Below, one piece after another: positions 38,032 through 48,800 of a stretch of DNA of 64,000 bases (position 1 is its first letter; each line of letters begins with the position of its first letter). The translations under genes were made by a program, and so were the position numbers. The stretch is taken from positions 124,001-188,000 of the forward strand of contig NZ_JAGHZZ010000009.1 in assembly GCF_017745095.1 (NCBI RefSeq). Reading direction: 5' to 3'. The notes under the pieces are model-generated. The model did no database searches, was not told the DNA's origin, and worked only from the letters and a program-made list of their open reading frames with translations. Source of the DNA: Sporocytophaga sp. Its GTDB lineage: Bacteria > Bacteroidota > Bacteroidia > Cytophagales > Cytophagaceae.

Positions 38032-39036
38032 TTAAAGCACAATGGTATTGAAGTCTCCAACACTCAGGTCGGAAGGTTTTCCTTCAAAGGTAGCAGAATT
38101 TCCAAGCATCGAATTGCTGATGTTGGCGTTTTTGACCACAGCCTTTTCCTGGATTATAGACTTTTTAACCACAGAATCGATAATTTTTGTTCCATTTCCC
38201 ACAGAAACGAATGGTCCTAATATAGTATTGCTGATTTCAGCATTTTCACCAACGTAACAAGGAGGGATAATCACAGAATTTGTAATTTTCGCAGATTTTG
38301 CAACAAGTTGCTGATCTTTAATGTAATCCAGGTACCTTTCGTTGGTCTGTACGGTAGAATCTTTGTTTCCGCAATCAAGCCATTCGGTAACTTTTCCGGG
38401 TTTAAATTTAGTCCCTTTGTTTTTCATATTATCAAGCGCATTGGTAAGCTGATACTCACCTTTGTCCTTGATATTGTTGTCGATAAGGTACTGAAGTTCT
38501 TTTGAAAGATATTCTCCGTCTTTGAAATAGTAAATACCGATAATTGCAAGATCAGATACGAATGTCTCCGGTTTTTCAACAAATTTAGTAATTTCTTCTT
38601 TCTCATTCAGAGTTACTACCCCAAATGGTTTTGGGTCTTCAACTTTTTGTACCCAGATAATGCCTTCTGAGGAAGTGTCAAGTTTAAAATCTGCTTTAAA
38701 AAGTGTATCAGCAAATGCAACCACAAGATTTCCTTTTAATGCTTCTTTTGCGCAAAGAATTGCATGAGCAGTTCCCAATGCTTCTTCCTGATAGTATATG
38801 CTTCCCTTTGCGCCAACTGATGCGGCAATTTCCATCAGTTTTTTTTCTACTTCTTTTCCAAAGTTACCAATGATGAATGCTACTTCGTCTACTTTTGTTC
38901 CGCAAACCTTGGCAATATCCTCTACAAGTCTCTGTACAATAGGCTTGCCAGCGATCGGGATAAGTGGTTTTGGAACAGTCAAGGTATGAGGGCGCATTCT
39001 CTTGCCCATTCCCGCCATTGGAATAATTATCTTCAT
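38032..39036 (-). CDS. Sugar-phosphate nucleotidyltransferase with left-handed beta-helix tail
   Basis: The N-terminal NTP_transferase domain begins IIPMAGMGKRMRPHTLTVPKPL, the nucleotide-binding GxGxRxRPxT...KP signature (about 5-26), and continues to about residue 230. The C-terminal part (about 240-320) has hexapeptide repeats (SAKITNSVIIPPCYVGENAEI) forming a beta-helix. Such enzymes make NDP-sugars, e.g. dTDP-glucose, for envelope polysaccharides; the exact nucleotide and sugar cannot be fixed. It lies 8 bases upstream of the TPR gene. Confidence 0.87.
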   Translation of the reverse strand: MKIIIPMAGMGKRMRPHTLTVPKPLIPIAGKPIVQRLVEDIAKVCGTKVDEVAFIIGNFGKEVEKKLMEIAASVGAKGSIYYQEEALGTAHAILCAKEALKGNLVVAFADTLFKADFKLDTSSEGIIWVQKVEDPKPFGVVTLNEKEEITKFVEKPETFVSDLAIIGIYYFKDGEYLSKELQYLIDNNIKDKGEYQLTNALDNMKNKGTKFKPGKVTEWLDCGNKDSTVQTNERYLDYIKDQQLVAKSAKITNSVIIPPCYVGENAEISNTILGPFVSVGNGTKIIDSVVKKSIIQEKAVVKNANISNSMLGNSATFEGKPSDLSVGDFNTIVL

Positions 39037-39095
39037 ACTTAAAAATTAGTTAAGGTTATTATAGTTAAGGATTATATCAAAATATCTGTGCAAAA

Positions 39096-39530
39096 TTATC
39101 TGGTTCCGGTACTGCCGAATCCGCCTGCCGCCCTCTGGGAATTGGCTAGCTCCTTAACAGATAACCAGCTAATTTGTTCATATTTACTTATTATCATTTG
39201 AGCAATTCTTTCTCCATCGTTAATCAGAAATTCTTCTGTAGAAAGATTAACTAGTAGGACTTTAATTTCTCCTCTGTAATCAGAATCTATAGTACCTGGT
39301 GAATTGAGTACGGTAATTCCGTTTTTAAAAGCAAGACCGCTTCTTGGTCTTATCTGTGCTTCATAACCTAGTGGGAGTTCAATAAATAATTTTGTGGAAA
39401 TCAATGCTCGTTCCATTGGTTTTAATAAAACCGGGTTCTCCAGATCAGCCCGCAAATCCATGCCAGCAGAACCTTCTGTTTGATAGGATGGAAGTCCGTG
39501 CTTAGAATTATTTATTATTCTTACCTGCAT
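39096..39530 (-). CDS. dut: dUTP diphosphatase
   Basis: A trimeric cytosolic dUTPase that keeps uracil out of DNA and makes dUMP for thymidylate. All five motifs are visible: I AGMDLRAD (22-29), II PRSGLA (62-67), [17 protein letters not shown] (76-89), [10 protein letters not shown] (106-113), [11 protein letters not shown] (133-142). The length of 144 is normal. It sits between a flippase and a nucleotidyltransferase gene, a placement I believe is frequent in Bacteroidota. Confidence 0.96.
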   Translation of the reverse strand: MQVRIINNSKHGLPSYQTEGSAGMDLRADLENPVLLKPMERALISTKLFIELPLGYEAQIRPRSGLAFKNGITVLNSPGTIDSDYRGEIKVLLVNLSTEEFLINDGERIAQMIISKYEQISWLSVKELANSQRAAGGFGSTGTR

Positions 39531-39565
39531 TTTTCAATTTTATAAGTCGGGTAAAAATACAAAAA

Positions 39566-41068
39566 TTATGATGCTTTAAAATTCATTTGCTTTCTTTCAA
39601 TCAAAAATACCACAAATAGATATGTCCCAAGCAAAATCACCTGGAAGCCGTAGCTCATAATACTACCTTTCCCGAAAGGATAACTGAGAGCTAGTATACT
39701 TAAAATAACAGCAAAGGTTAGATAAAATAGTGCGGAACCTATATTATAGGGTACAGGGAAATACTTTTTACCCCATAAATAGCTTATTGTGGACATCAGG
39801 AAATAACAGATTAACGTCGTGACCGCACTACCCATGTATCCGAAGAAGGGTATCAGAATAAAATTAGCGGTAATTGTAATTGCCGCGCCAAATATGCTTA
39901 TCAGGGTTCCAAGCTGGGTTTTGTCTGTCAGTTTGTACCAGATAGATAAATTATAGTATATTCCAAGAAACAGATTGGCCATTAAAAGAACAGGCACTAC
40001 AAGTATACCTTCTCTGAATATTTCTCCTCTCAATATTTTTTCAAAAAGGGAAAGATTACAACTAACAACAACATAAAGGAATGCGCATGCTATCACAAAC
40101 CATTTCATTACAGTTGCAAAGAGTTCGGGAGCATTTTTGTCTTTAGCCTGAGAAAAAAAGAAAGGATCTGAGGCATATCTGAATGATTGCACTGCCAAGG
40201 TCATAAACATTGAAAGTCTGTAACAAGCTCCAAAAATACCCAAGGCTTCCAGGTTGGTTCTGTTGGGATAAAAACCGTCAGGCAAAACATATTTAAGGAT
40301 GATCCTGCTCAGCATTTCATCCACCATTCCTGCTAGCCCGATGAATAACATTGGGATAGAATAGACAAGCATTGGTTTAAGTCTTTCCCAGTTAAAATCT
40401 ATTTTGAAACCTTTAAATGTCTTTAGCAAAAAGAAGATTGTAAGAAAACTTGCTATTAGGTTTGCTATCAGGATGTATTCTACAAAATATTCTTCAGAAT
40501 AGAACGATTGAATCAAAGGTTTTAAAGAAGGCAGTTGTTCTCCGGCAGCTATTTTCTTACAGAAAACAAGGAAAAAGATATTAAAGCCGACATTTACCAG
40601 TATGTTGAATAATTTGGCCGTTGCAAATACGCCTGCTTTGTTTTGAAGTCTTAGTCTGGCAAATGGAATTGCCAGCATTGAATCTATGGCGAGAATAGTT
40701 CCAAGAAGAACAAAATAAGATGAATGTCCATGATAATCCAAGCCATTGGCAATAACTGGTGAAAGCAGAAGTACTGAACCACTCATCAGGAGACTTGAGA
40801 AAATCAATGAAGTTTCGGATTGATTAAAAACAGACTCTTCTGAAAGATTGTCTTTAGTGGCAAATCGGAAATATGCAGTTTCCATACCGTATAAATAAAG
40901 TATGTTAAAGAAAGCTACATACGCATAGAGCTCAGTGATTGTACCGAATTGTACTGCAGTAAGAACAGCTGTATAAAAGGGGACAAGCAAAAAATTGATC
41001 GCTCTTCCAAGTATACTGCTTAATCCATAAAGGGCTGTCTGCCCTGCTAATTTTTTGAGAAGTGACAT
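39566..41068 (-). CDS. Polysaccharide/oligosaccharide flippase (MOP superfamily)
   Basis: An integral inner-membrane protein with about 12-14 helices over 500 residues, starting LLKKLAGQTALYGLSSILGRAINFLLVPFYT, the typical opening of Wzx/MurJ-like polysaccharide flippases (position 3-33). Such proteins translocate lipid-linked oligosaccharides to the periplasmic face. It heads the run flippase-dut-nucleotidyltransferase-TPR-DUF4292-EnvC, consistent with envelope glycan assembly. The cargo is unknown. Confidence 0.87.
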   Translation of the reverse strand: MSLLKKLAGQTALYGLSSILGRAINFLLVPFYTAVLTAVQFGTITELYAYVAFFNILYLYGMETAYFRFATKDNLSEESVFNQSETSLIFSSLLMSGSVLLLSPVIANGLDYHGHSSYFVLLGTILAIDSMLAIPFARLRLQNKAGVFATAKLFNILVNVGFNIFFLVFCKKIAAGEQLPSLKPLIQSFYSEEYFVEYILIANLIASFLTIFFLLKTFKGFKIDFNWERLKPMLVYSIPMLFIGLAGMVDEMLSRIILKYVLPDGFYPNRTNLEALGIFGACYRLSMFMTLAVQSFRYASDPFFFSQAKDKNAPELFATVMKWFVIACAFLYVVVSCNLSLFEKILRGEIFREGILVVPVLLMANLFLGIYYNLSIWYKLTDKTQLGTLISIFGAAITITANFILIPFFGYMGSAVTTLICYFLMSTISYLWGKKYFPVPYNIGSALFYLTFAVILSILALSYPFGKGSIMSYGFQVILLGTYLFVVFLIERKQMNFKAS

Positions 41069-41073
41069 AAATT

Positions 41074-41096
41074 AAAAAAGGGTTCTAAAAACCCTT
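41074..41096 (-). terminator. Short terminator after the enoyl-CoA hydratase gene
   Basis: A 7-bp stem (41078-41084 aagggtt with 41090-41096 aaccctt) is followed by a T run in the minus direction; modest stability. Confidence 0.55.
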
Positions 41097-41144
41097 ATTA
41101 TATTGTATTTAAGAATTGTCGGAATAACGTAAATCTCCGGTTAT

Positions 41145-41933
41145 TTATTTCCCTTTGAATTCTGGCTTCCTTTTATCAAGAAATGCAGAAGTGCCCTCGT
41201 GGAAATCTTCCGATTTGCAGCAGATTCCGAATGAATTGGCTTCTGTCTGGTATCCATCTTCTTCTTTTGAATAAGCAGCATTGATGCATTCAACGACCTG
41301 AGCAATGGCAATTGGAGCTTTAGTTGTGATTTTATTCAAAATTTCAAGACATTTTGGTATCAGATGATCTTTGTCGGTAACGTGGTTGACCAGTCCAATT
41401 GCATGTGCTTCTTGAGCAGGAATCATGTCTCCTGTCATAATTAATTCGAAAGCTTTGCCTTTTCCTACCAGTTGGGGAAGCCTTTGTGTACCGCCATATC
41501 CAGGAAGGATGCCGAGGCTAACTTCAGGAAGTCCGAACTTGGCATTGTCAGATGCAATTCTTATATGGCATGCCATTGCCAGTTCGCATCCTCCGCCTAG
41601 AGCGAATCCATTAACAGCAGCAATAACAGGTTTCGGGCACTTTTCAAATGCATCAAAAATTTCCTGGCCGTATTCGGAAAATTTTCTGGCATTGACTTCC
41701 GGTACTTCTGATATCTCTTTAATGTCAGCCCCAGCAACAAATGCTTTTTCACCAGCACCTGTAAGGATTACACCTTTAATACTATCTTCATCATAGGCCT
41801 TCTGAATTGCTTCTTTCAGCTCTTCCAGGGTTTTGTGATTCAGTGCATTCATTTTTTCCACCCGGCTGATGGTAATATGAAGTATTCCGTCTTTTTCTGT
41901 TACTGATAAGTTTTTAAAATCCACCATTTGCAT
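41145..41933 (-). CDS. Enoyl-CoA hydratase/isomerase family protein
   Basis: A crotonase-fold enzyme of 262 residues. The oxyanion-hole segment FVAGADIKEI (66-75) and GFALGGGCELAM (109-120) are present, and both catalytic glutamates of true hydratases appear, Glu117 and Glu137 (GLPEVSLGILPG). It therefore likely hydrates 2-enoyl-CoA in fatty-acid or amino-acid breakdown. Met1 and Met3 are alternative starts. It is monocistronic, with a short terminator after it; no other beta-oxidation gene is nearby. Confidence 0.92.
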   Translation of the reverse strand: MQMVDFKNLSVTEKDGILHITISRVEKMNALNHKTLEELKEAIQKAYDEDSIKGVILTGAGEKAFVAGADIKEISEVPEVNARKFSEYGQEIFDAFEKCPKPVIAAVNGFALGGGCELAMACHIRIASDNAKFGLPEVSLGILPGYGGTQRLPQLVGKGKAFELIMTGDMIPAQEAHAIGLVNHVTDKDHLIPKCLEILNKITTKAPIAIAQVVECINAAYSKEEDGYQTEANSFGICCKSEDFHEGTSAFLDKRKPEFKGK

Positions 41934-41968
41934 AAAAAATTGGGCTGAAACTGTTAAGATGATTAATG

Positions 41969-42856
41969 TTATTTTTTACTGCTTGCTCTGAAAAGCCTTT
42001 CCTTTTCTCGTTTTGTAAGACTGGAATACCCGGATTTTGAAATTTTATCCAGAATGGCATCTATCTCTTTCTGATCCGGTTCTTTATCTTCATAATTAAA
42101 GTTTTTGTCACTGCTTCTATAGCTCACTTTAAATTTTCTTCTGGTAAATAATTTGTTGATGAACTCACTTACTGCGCTGATCGGCTTACCAAGATCCCGG
42201 CCGTTTTTAAGCTGCTTGATAAAAACGTAGCCAAGCAAAGCCCCTCCAAGATGGGCTAAATTCCCTCCAGCATTCATGCCGACGGAGCCAATAAATGAAA
42301 TAAGAATAAAGAAAGCTGCAATGTATTTTATTTTGACAGGTCCTATAAACACAAGGTGAAAATAGTATTCTGGCAGAAGTGTTGCAGCTGCAACAGTAAT
42401 AGCAAATACACTGGCAGAAGCTCCAACCATACCTATTGCAGGTCTGTGTTGAATAAAATAAGGGACGAAGTTGTAGAGCAAAAGATAAATGACAGCACCG
42501 GCAATTCCTCCTAAAATGTAAAGACTGATCAACCGGCGATTTCCAAGGTACTCTGTGATAAGCCTTCCAAACCAGTATAGGCCAAGCATATTACCAAGAA
42601 TGTGAAATGGTCCGGGCACATCGTGACTAAAGAAATATGTAAAAAGCGTCCACGGTTTATGAAGAAAGTTTGTAAATATTGGTGGTATATGTTGATTGAA
42701 ATAAATAAGGTTGAAAAGGGACATATTCTCAAATCCTCTTGAGAATACCCATAAAATGGTGTCTATTAAGTAGACAATAACATTGATCAGAATGATCTTT
42801 GTCAGACCATTTTCCTTTTGTCTAAACTGATATTTTAAGTCTTCTAAAAGATTCAT
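41969..42856 (-). CDS. Rhomboid-family intramembrane serine protease (second copy)
   Basis: I chose the ATG at 42856 (295 residues), one base after the upstream rhomboid stop, over the frame start at 42898. Six to seven helices; catalytic Ser147 lies in GMVGASASVFA and His202 in NLAHLGGALLG, the GxSx and H dyad of rhomboids. The C-terminal 70 residues are a cytosolic, charged tail (KFKVSYRSSDKNFNYEDKEP) similar in place to tails seen in other Bacteroidota rhomboids. It cleaves membrane-anchored substrates that are unknown. Tandem with another rhomboid and downstream of mutL. Confidence 0.92.
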   Translation of the reverse strand: MNLLEDLKYQFRQKENGLTKIILINVIVYLIDTILWVFSRGFENMSLFNLIYFNQHIPPIFTNFLHKPWTLFTYFFSHDVPGPFHILGNMLGLYWFGRLITEYLGNRRLISLYILGGIAGAVIYLLLYNFVPYFIQHRPAIGMVGASASVFAITVAAATLLPEYYFHLVFIGPVKIKYIAAFFILISFIGSVGMNAGGNLAHLGGALLGYVFIKQLKNGRDLGKPISAVSEFINKLFTRRKFKVSYRSSDKNFNYEDKEPDQKEIDAILDKISKSGYSSLTKREKERLFRASSKK

Positions 42857-42857
42857 T

Positions 42858-43655
42858 TTAATAAAAACGATTTCTTTCTCTTTCCCAGTATTTAACAATC
42901 AGGAATGCGAATAACATTCCTCCAATATGAGCAAAATGAGCTACATTGTCCCCCGGATTTCTTTGAATGCCCGCGTAAATCTCAAATAATCCATAAAACC
43001 CAACAATATACTTAGCTTTTATGGGAACCGGCACAAAAAGCAAAAACATTTCTGTATTCGGGAAAAGTAATCCGAAAGCCATAAGAACTCCAAAGATTGC
43101 TCCCGAAGCACCCACCATGGGCCTATTAATCGTGTAATTGTAAATATCGATAATTTGATCTTTAGCGTAATTAATGAAAGTTGGATTTCCTGGGTTTTTC
43201 TCATACCCGTCTAGAAATTGGAAACTTCCAAGAAATTGATCTCCAACAGATTCTCTGATAAACTTGATAAACAATTCAGGAGAGGGATTTGAAATAAAAT
43301 TATTTTTTAAAACTTCTAAATGATGCATTTCAAAATATAACACTCCTGAATACAGCATTGCTGCTCCTAGCCCACAAATCATATAGAATGCCAGAAATCT
43401 CATAGGTCCCCAGACTCTTTCCAATAATGGTCCAAACATAAAAAGTCCAAACATATTGGAAAAGAGGTGTCCCCAGTCTGCATGAACAAACATGTGGGTG
43501 AAATAACGGTAAGCTTCTGTCTTCATTCCAGGAGCATTCAGGTACTTAAGCCCTAGAATACCGATTAGATCAACTTTGGTAAACGCCATAATGATAAATA
43601 CCCCGATATTTAATATCAGAAGATTCTTCACCATGGGAGTAAGAGACATTTGCAT
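42858..43655 (-). CDS. Rhomboid-family intramembrane serine protease (first copy)
   Basis: A 265-residue membrane protease with Ser184 in MVGASGAIFG and His243 in FAHIGGMLFA. The HxxxN-type loop (DWGHLFSNMFG, 60-70) is intact. Between helices 3 and 4 there is an approximately 70-residue soluble insert (about 108-178), absent from its neighbour. Starts two bases after the mutL stop on the same strand. Confidence 0.93.
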   Translation of the reverse strand: MQMSLTPMVKNLLILNIGVFIIMAFTKVDLIGILGLKYLNAPGMKTEAYRYFTHMFVHADWGHLFSNMFGLFMFGPLLERVWGPMRFLAFYMICGLGAAMLYSGVLYFEMHHLEVLKNNFISNPSPELFIKFIRESVGDQFLGSFQFLDGYEKNPGNPTFINYAKDQIIDIYNYTINRPMVGASGAIFGVLMAFGLLFPNTEMFLLFVPVPIKAKYIVGFYGLFEIYAGIQRNPGDNVAHFAHIGGMLFAFLIVKYWERERNRFY

Positions 43656-43657
43656 GA

Positions 43658-45541
43658 CTAACTAAAATTGGGTCTTGTAAAAAACTTTTCAATCCTGTTC
43701 ATGTCCAGAATTACAATAGTATGATTGCCATTCGGAGCATAATTTGGACTTTTACAGGCAAATAACTGATCTATTAAGGTGTTCATTTCTAGCAAAGTCA
43801 GCCTTGTGCCTGGCTTCAGAGAAGCTCTTTTGGCAAGGGACCTTGCCAGGTTTTCTTTCCTATCAATACTAATTTCGTCCCTATTGTTTTTAAATTGCTC
43901 GATTAGCCCTTCAAAAAGATCTTTTTCATTTCCCCCGGTAATATCAGCAGGAATTCCATTTACAACAATGGTGGTATTCCCGAATACACTGAAAACAAAT
44001 CCTAATGATTTGATCTCTTCTTCCATTTCCATGATCAGAGCAAAGTCTGAATGAGAAAGTTCTATTTTCAAAGGAAAAAGAAATTGCTGAGAGGCTCCGA
44101 ATTTATTCTGAAGCATATTCAGGTATTTCTCATAAAGAATCCTTTCATGCGCTGCTTGTTGATCTACCACAAGCATGCCTGATTTTACCTGAGTGACTAT
44201 ATATTTCTGATGAAGCTGAAAAGTACTTTGGTTTTCGTTGTACAAAAGGTCTTTATTTAATGAAATATCCTTTTCCTCAGGTTTGGTATTTACCGCACTT
44301 CCTAGGCGGATTGTTTCAAAAGTCTTTGGTTTTTCTTCGTTTTCGAAAGATTTGTACAACTGCTCCCAGTTATCTTTATTTTTTTCTTCCAAAGGATTTG
44401 ATGAGGAAGGGAACCGCAATCCCTGTTTAAATGACTCGTTTCCTCTTTCTATTTCATGTTCTCTATTCCTCGGAGGGAAGTTTGGAAAGCTTGAAGGATT
44501 TTGTCCGAGTGAAAAGTTAATATCCTGGTCAAAATCCAGAGATGGAGCAATATTGTGTGTCGCAAGTGCTTTTTTCACCGCAGCTCTGATGATGGCATAA
44601 ATGGTTTTCTCATCATCAAATTTAATCTCGGTTTTCGTAGGGTGAACGTTGACATCGATGTGTTTAGGATCGATTTCTATGAAAAGCACATAAAAAGGAA
44701 AACTGTCATCCGGAAGAAGATTGTCAAACGCATGTACCACTGCATGATGCAGGTAGTTATTTTTGATAAATCTGTTATTAACGAAGAAATACTGGTCTCC
44801 TCTCGTTCTTTTTGCATTTTCAGGCTTTCCGATATAGCCATGAATTTTCAGCTGGTCAGTTTCTTCTTGGCAAGTAATAAGCTGTTCTTTATAGTTTTGA
44901 CCAAAAAGGGAAATTATTCTTCTGCTCAGCTTTTCTGAAGGCATATTGAATATTTCCATATCGTTCTGGTAAAGAGTAAAACCTATTGCAGGGTAAGCTA
45001 ATGCAACTCTGTGAAACTCATCCAGAATATGACGCATTTCTACCGGGTTAGATTTCAGGAAGTTTCTTCTGGCCGGAACGTTAAAAAACAGGTTTTTTAT
45101 ACTAAAACTGGTACCAACAGGTGTATTTACAGGTTCCTGGGTTTTTATTTCCGAGCCTTCGATTCTAATAAGTGTTCCTACTTCATCATCGGCTCTTCTA
45201 GTTTTCATTTCTACTTGTGCAACAGCGGCGATGGAAGCCAAAGCTTCTCCACGGAACCCGAAAGTTCTTATTGCAAAAAGGTCTTCAGTAGAGCTTATTT
45301 TGGAGGTTGCATGTCTTTCAAAGCTAAGTCTGGCATCTGTATCAGACATACCTTTCCCGTTGTCAACCACTTGAATAAGTGCTTTCCCTGCATCTTTTAC
45401 TATTAATTGAATTTTATTGCTTCCCGCATCAATGGAATTTTCCAGAAGCTCTTTTACCACAGAAGCTGGTCTTTGAACAACTTCACCTGCAGCAATCTGA
45501 TTGGCTAAAGCATCCGGAAGGAGACGAATTATATCTGGCAT
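43658..45541 (-). CDS. mutL: DNA mismatch repair protein MutL
   Basis: The N-terminal GHKL ATPase has [10 protein letters not shown] (31-40), DNGKGM (60-65), ATSKI and TFGFRGEAL (93-101). A Pro/Glu/Asn-rich linker spans about 330-430. The C-terminal dimer domain carries [12 protein letters not shown] (460-471), a variant of the endonuclease motif DQHAxxExxxxE, and FTR at the end, but lacks the Cys/His motif CPHGRP (here YAPNGN, 601-606). MutL links MutS to downstream repair; whether this one nicks DNA is uncertain. It is first in an operon with two rhomboid genes. Confidence 0.95.
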   Translation of the reverse strand: MPDIIRLLPDALANQIAAGEVVQRPASVVKELLENSIDAGSNKIQLIVKDAGKALIQVVDNGKGMSDTDARLSFERHATSKISSTEDLFAIRTFGFRGEALASIAAVAQVEMKTRRADDEVGTLIRIEGSEIKTQEPVNTPVGTSFSIKNLFFNVPARRNFLKSNPVEMRHILDEFHRVALAYPAIGFTLYQNDMEIFNMPSEKLSRRIISLFGQNYKEQLITCQEETDQLKIHGYIGKPENAKRTRGDQYFFVNNRFIKNNYLHHAVVHAFDNLLPDDSFPFYVLFIEIDPKHIDVNVHPTKTEIKFDDEKTIYAIIRAAVKKALATHNIAPSLDFDQDINFSLGQNPSSFPNFPPRNREHEIERGNESFKQGLRFPSSSNPLEEKNKDNWEQLYKSFENEEKPKTFETIRLGSAVNTKPEEKDISLNKDLLYNENQSTFQLHQKYIVTQVKSGMLVVDQQAAHERILYEKYLNMLQNKFGASQQFLFPLKIELSHSDFALIMEMEEEIKSLGFVFSVFGNTTIVVNGIPADITGGNEKDLFEGLIEQFKNNRDEISIDRKENLARSLAKRASLKPGTRLTLLEMNTLIDQLFACKSPNYAPNGNHTIVILDMNRIEKFFTRPNFS

Positions 45542-45559
45542 TTGGTTTTATTCTGGAGA

Positions 45560-45567
45560 CAAAAATA
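45560..45567 (-). promoter_or_regulatory. Possible -7 box upstream of mutL
   Basis: Minus strand TATTTTTG fits TAnnTTTG; the start codon is about 19 bases downstream. No matching -33 TTG. Confidence 0.35.
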
Positions 45568-45688
45568 ACCCGTTTTTTCTTATAATAATTTTAATTTAAA
45601 AAAGTTATTCATTTATCCTTTCTTAAAAAAGTATAACAATTTCTTAAACATTGATTTGAAATTCATTTCCCGCAAACATTAATTAATT

Positions 45689-45696
45689 TATATTTG
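45689..45696 (+). promoter_or_regulatory. Possible -7 box upstream of the GH3/beta-lactamase fusion gene
   Basis: TATATTTG fits TAnnTTTG. It would give a leader of about 100 bases; the nearest upstream TTG is not at standard spacing. Confidence 0.3.
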
Positions 45697-45803
45697 AAGA
45701 GAATATTACCCTTACAATAAATATTTTACTTAGTTATTTAAAACATAAAATACTGGTCCGTTTGTTGTATCTGTAAAGTTTCTCTTTTAATTCCGAGTAG
45801 TTG

Positions 45804-48800
45804 ATGTATAGCAGGTATTTATTGGTTTCGTTTCTTATCCTTTCTGGGGCCCTTTTTCTTTCGTGGAATAATCCAAAAAAGACGCCCAAAAGGCTAATGA
45901 ATCAGGATGCGTGGGTAGATAGCATCATGAACTCAATGACTCCTCAGCAGAGGATCGGTCACCTGTTTATGGTGGCTGCATACTCTAATAAAGGGGAAAA
46001 ACATATTCAGGAAATTGAAGAGCTCATTACAAAATATGGCATTGGTGGCCTGATTTTTTTTCAGGGAGGTCCCGTTCGTCAGGCAATTCTTACTAATAAA
46101 TATCAGAATCTTTCCAAAGTACCTCTATTTATTGCCATGGATGCAGAGTGGGGACTTGGGATGCGCCTTGATAGTGTCATAAGTTTTCCTAAACAGATGA
46201 CTTTGGGTGCAATCGCAGATGATAAATACATCTACAAAATGGGTAAGGAGGTGGCCCGTCAATGCAGGAGACTGGGTGTTCATGTTAACTTTGCCCCTTG
46301 TGTGGATGTGAACAGCAATCCTAATAACCCAGTCATTGGAATGCGCTCCTTTGGGGAAGATAAAGTAAATGTTTCTAATAAAGGAATAGCTTACATGAAG
46401 GGTATGCAGGATCATTTTGTGCTGACAACTGCTAAGCATTTCCCCGGACATGGTGATACGGAGTCCGACTCTCACCATACTTTACCGGTTATCAATCACG
46501 ATATTCAAAGATTGACGGATGTCGAAATGTATCCTTTCCGTCAGCTCATTAAAGATAGTGTAATGGGAGTTCTTGTTGGGCATATCCATGTACCGGCATT
46601 GGACAATACTCCAAACAGGGCTACAACACTTTCTCCTCATGTTGTAACCGACATACTGAAAAAAGATCTTGGTTTTAATGGACTTATTTTTACTGATGCT
46701 TTGAATATGAAAGGTGTTAGCAGTTTTTACAAACCAGGAGAAGTAGATGTACATGCTTTGCTTTCAGGTAATGATGTCTTGTTATTTCCTGAAAATGTCC
46801 CAGTCGCAATTGGCAAAATTGAAAAGGCAATTGAAAACAAAGAACTGACTCAAGAAGATGTAGATCAAAAGGTAAGAAAGATTTTAAGAGCGAAATACTG
46901 GGCTGGTTTAGACCACATTACTCCTGTGGAATTAAAAAACCTTTATGAAGATCTTAACAGCACCGCAGCAAAAGCTGTTCAACAGGAATTGTATGAAAAA
47001 GCAATGACAGTTGTTTTTAATGACGATCAGCTTGTTCCTTTGAAATTTCCTGATACAACTTCTATAGCTTCAATTTCTATCGGAAGAGAGAAGGGGAATA
47101 CCTTTCAGGAAATGTTGAGCAAATATGCCAATGTAGCTCATTTTGCTGTTGCCAATAAAAATTCGGATGAAGCGGTTTATGATGCTGTTCTGAATGAATT
47201 GAAGAAATTTGAAGTGGTAATAATTGGAGTTCAGAATACCAATATCTTTAATAATAAGGATTATGGTATAAGTGAAAACTCCAGGAAGTTTATTAAAAAA
47301 CTTCAGGCAACAACTAAGACTATTGTTTGTGTATTTGGCAATCCTTATAGTCTGAAATTTTTCTCTACAAGCGCCAATTTATTGTGTGCGTATGAAGACA
47401 ACGAGGTGACTTATAAGGTAGTACCACAAGTGATTTTCGGAGGTGTACAAGCAACAGGACGTACCCCTGTTTCTATCGGTCAGGAGATTGCAATCAATTC
47501 AGGATATGATACTAATCCGTTTGTGAAAAGACTGCGTTACGCTTATCCTGAAAATGCCGGCATGGATGGGATGACATTGAGACAAATAGATTCAATAGCC
47601 TTAAGAGCTATTGCAGATAAGGCCACTCCAGGATGTCAGGTAGTTGCAGTAAAAAATGGAACAGTAGTGTTTGAAAAGGCTTATGGGCATCTTACCTATG
47701 ATAAGAAAGAACCAGTAACTAATAACACTCTTTATGATATAGCCTCTGTTTCAAAAGTGGCCGGAACTCTTCAGGCTGTTATGTTTCTTCAGGAAAGAGA
47801 ATTAATTGACCTTGATAAAAAAGCTTCATTTTATCTTCCTGAATTAAAAAATACCAATAAAGAAGATCTGGTTATCAGAGATATTCTTACACATCAGGCC
47901 GGTTTGATTCCGTTCCTCCCTCACTGGAAGCGCACACTTGATACGTCAGGTTTTAACAAATGCTATTACAGGCCAGAGAAAAATGATACTTTCTGTAGAA
48001 TGGTTGTTCCGGGATTGTATTGTATCAATACTATTGAAGATTCCTTATGGAAATGGACTATCGAATCTGACCTGCTTCCTAAGCCTATACTTAAGAAAAA
48101 TAAGAAAGGTAAGGTGGAAAAACGTGCTGATAAAAATGCCTACGTATATAGCGACCTTGGCTTTTATATCATGAAGCGCGTTGCTGAGAAGGTATTGGAT
48201 CAATCCCTCGATGAATTCCTCAGACAAAATTTCTTTGATCCGCTCGGATTAAATACATTGACTTATTGTCCTTTAGGAAAATTTCCTTTAAATCAAATTG
48301 CTCCCACTGAAGATGATAAGTATTTCAGAAAAGCTCTGATACGAGGTACCGTACATGATCAGGGAGCGGCCTTACTTGGAGGAGTCGGAGGGCATGCGGG
48401 TATGTTCAGCGATGCGAATGATCTTGCAGTGCTTATGCAAATGAATCTTCAAAAAGGATTTTATGGAGGCAGCAGATATTTCCTGCCAAGGACGGTTCCT
48501 TTATTCTCAGAGAAACAGTTTGAAGACAACAGGAGAGGGCTGGGGTGGGATAAACCGGAGCCGGACGGAAACGGACCAACTTCAGATTATGCTTCTCCAA
48601 ATACCTTTGGACATACAGGTTTTACAGGTACAGCAGTGTGGGCAGATCCAGATCAGGAATTAGTTTATGTTTTCCTTTCAAACAGGGTTTATCCTGATGC
48701 TGGAAATCAAAAGCTGATAAAAGGAGGGATAAGGACTAAGATTCAGGATGTATTGTATAAAGCAATATTAAATTATAATACAGATAAAAGAATAACGCTG

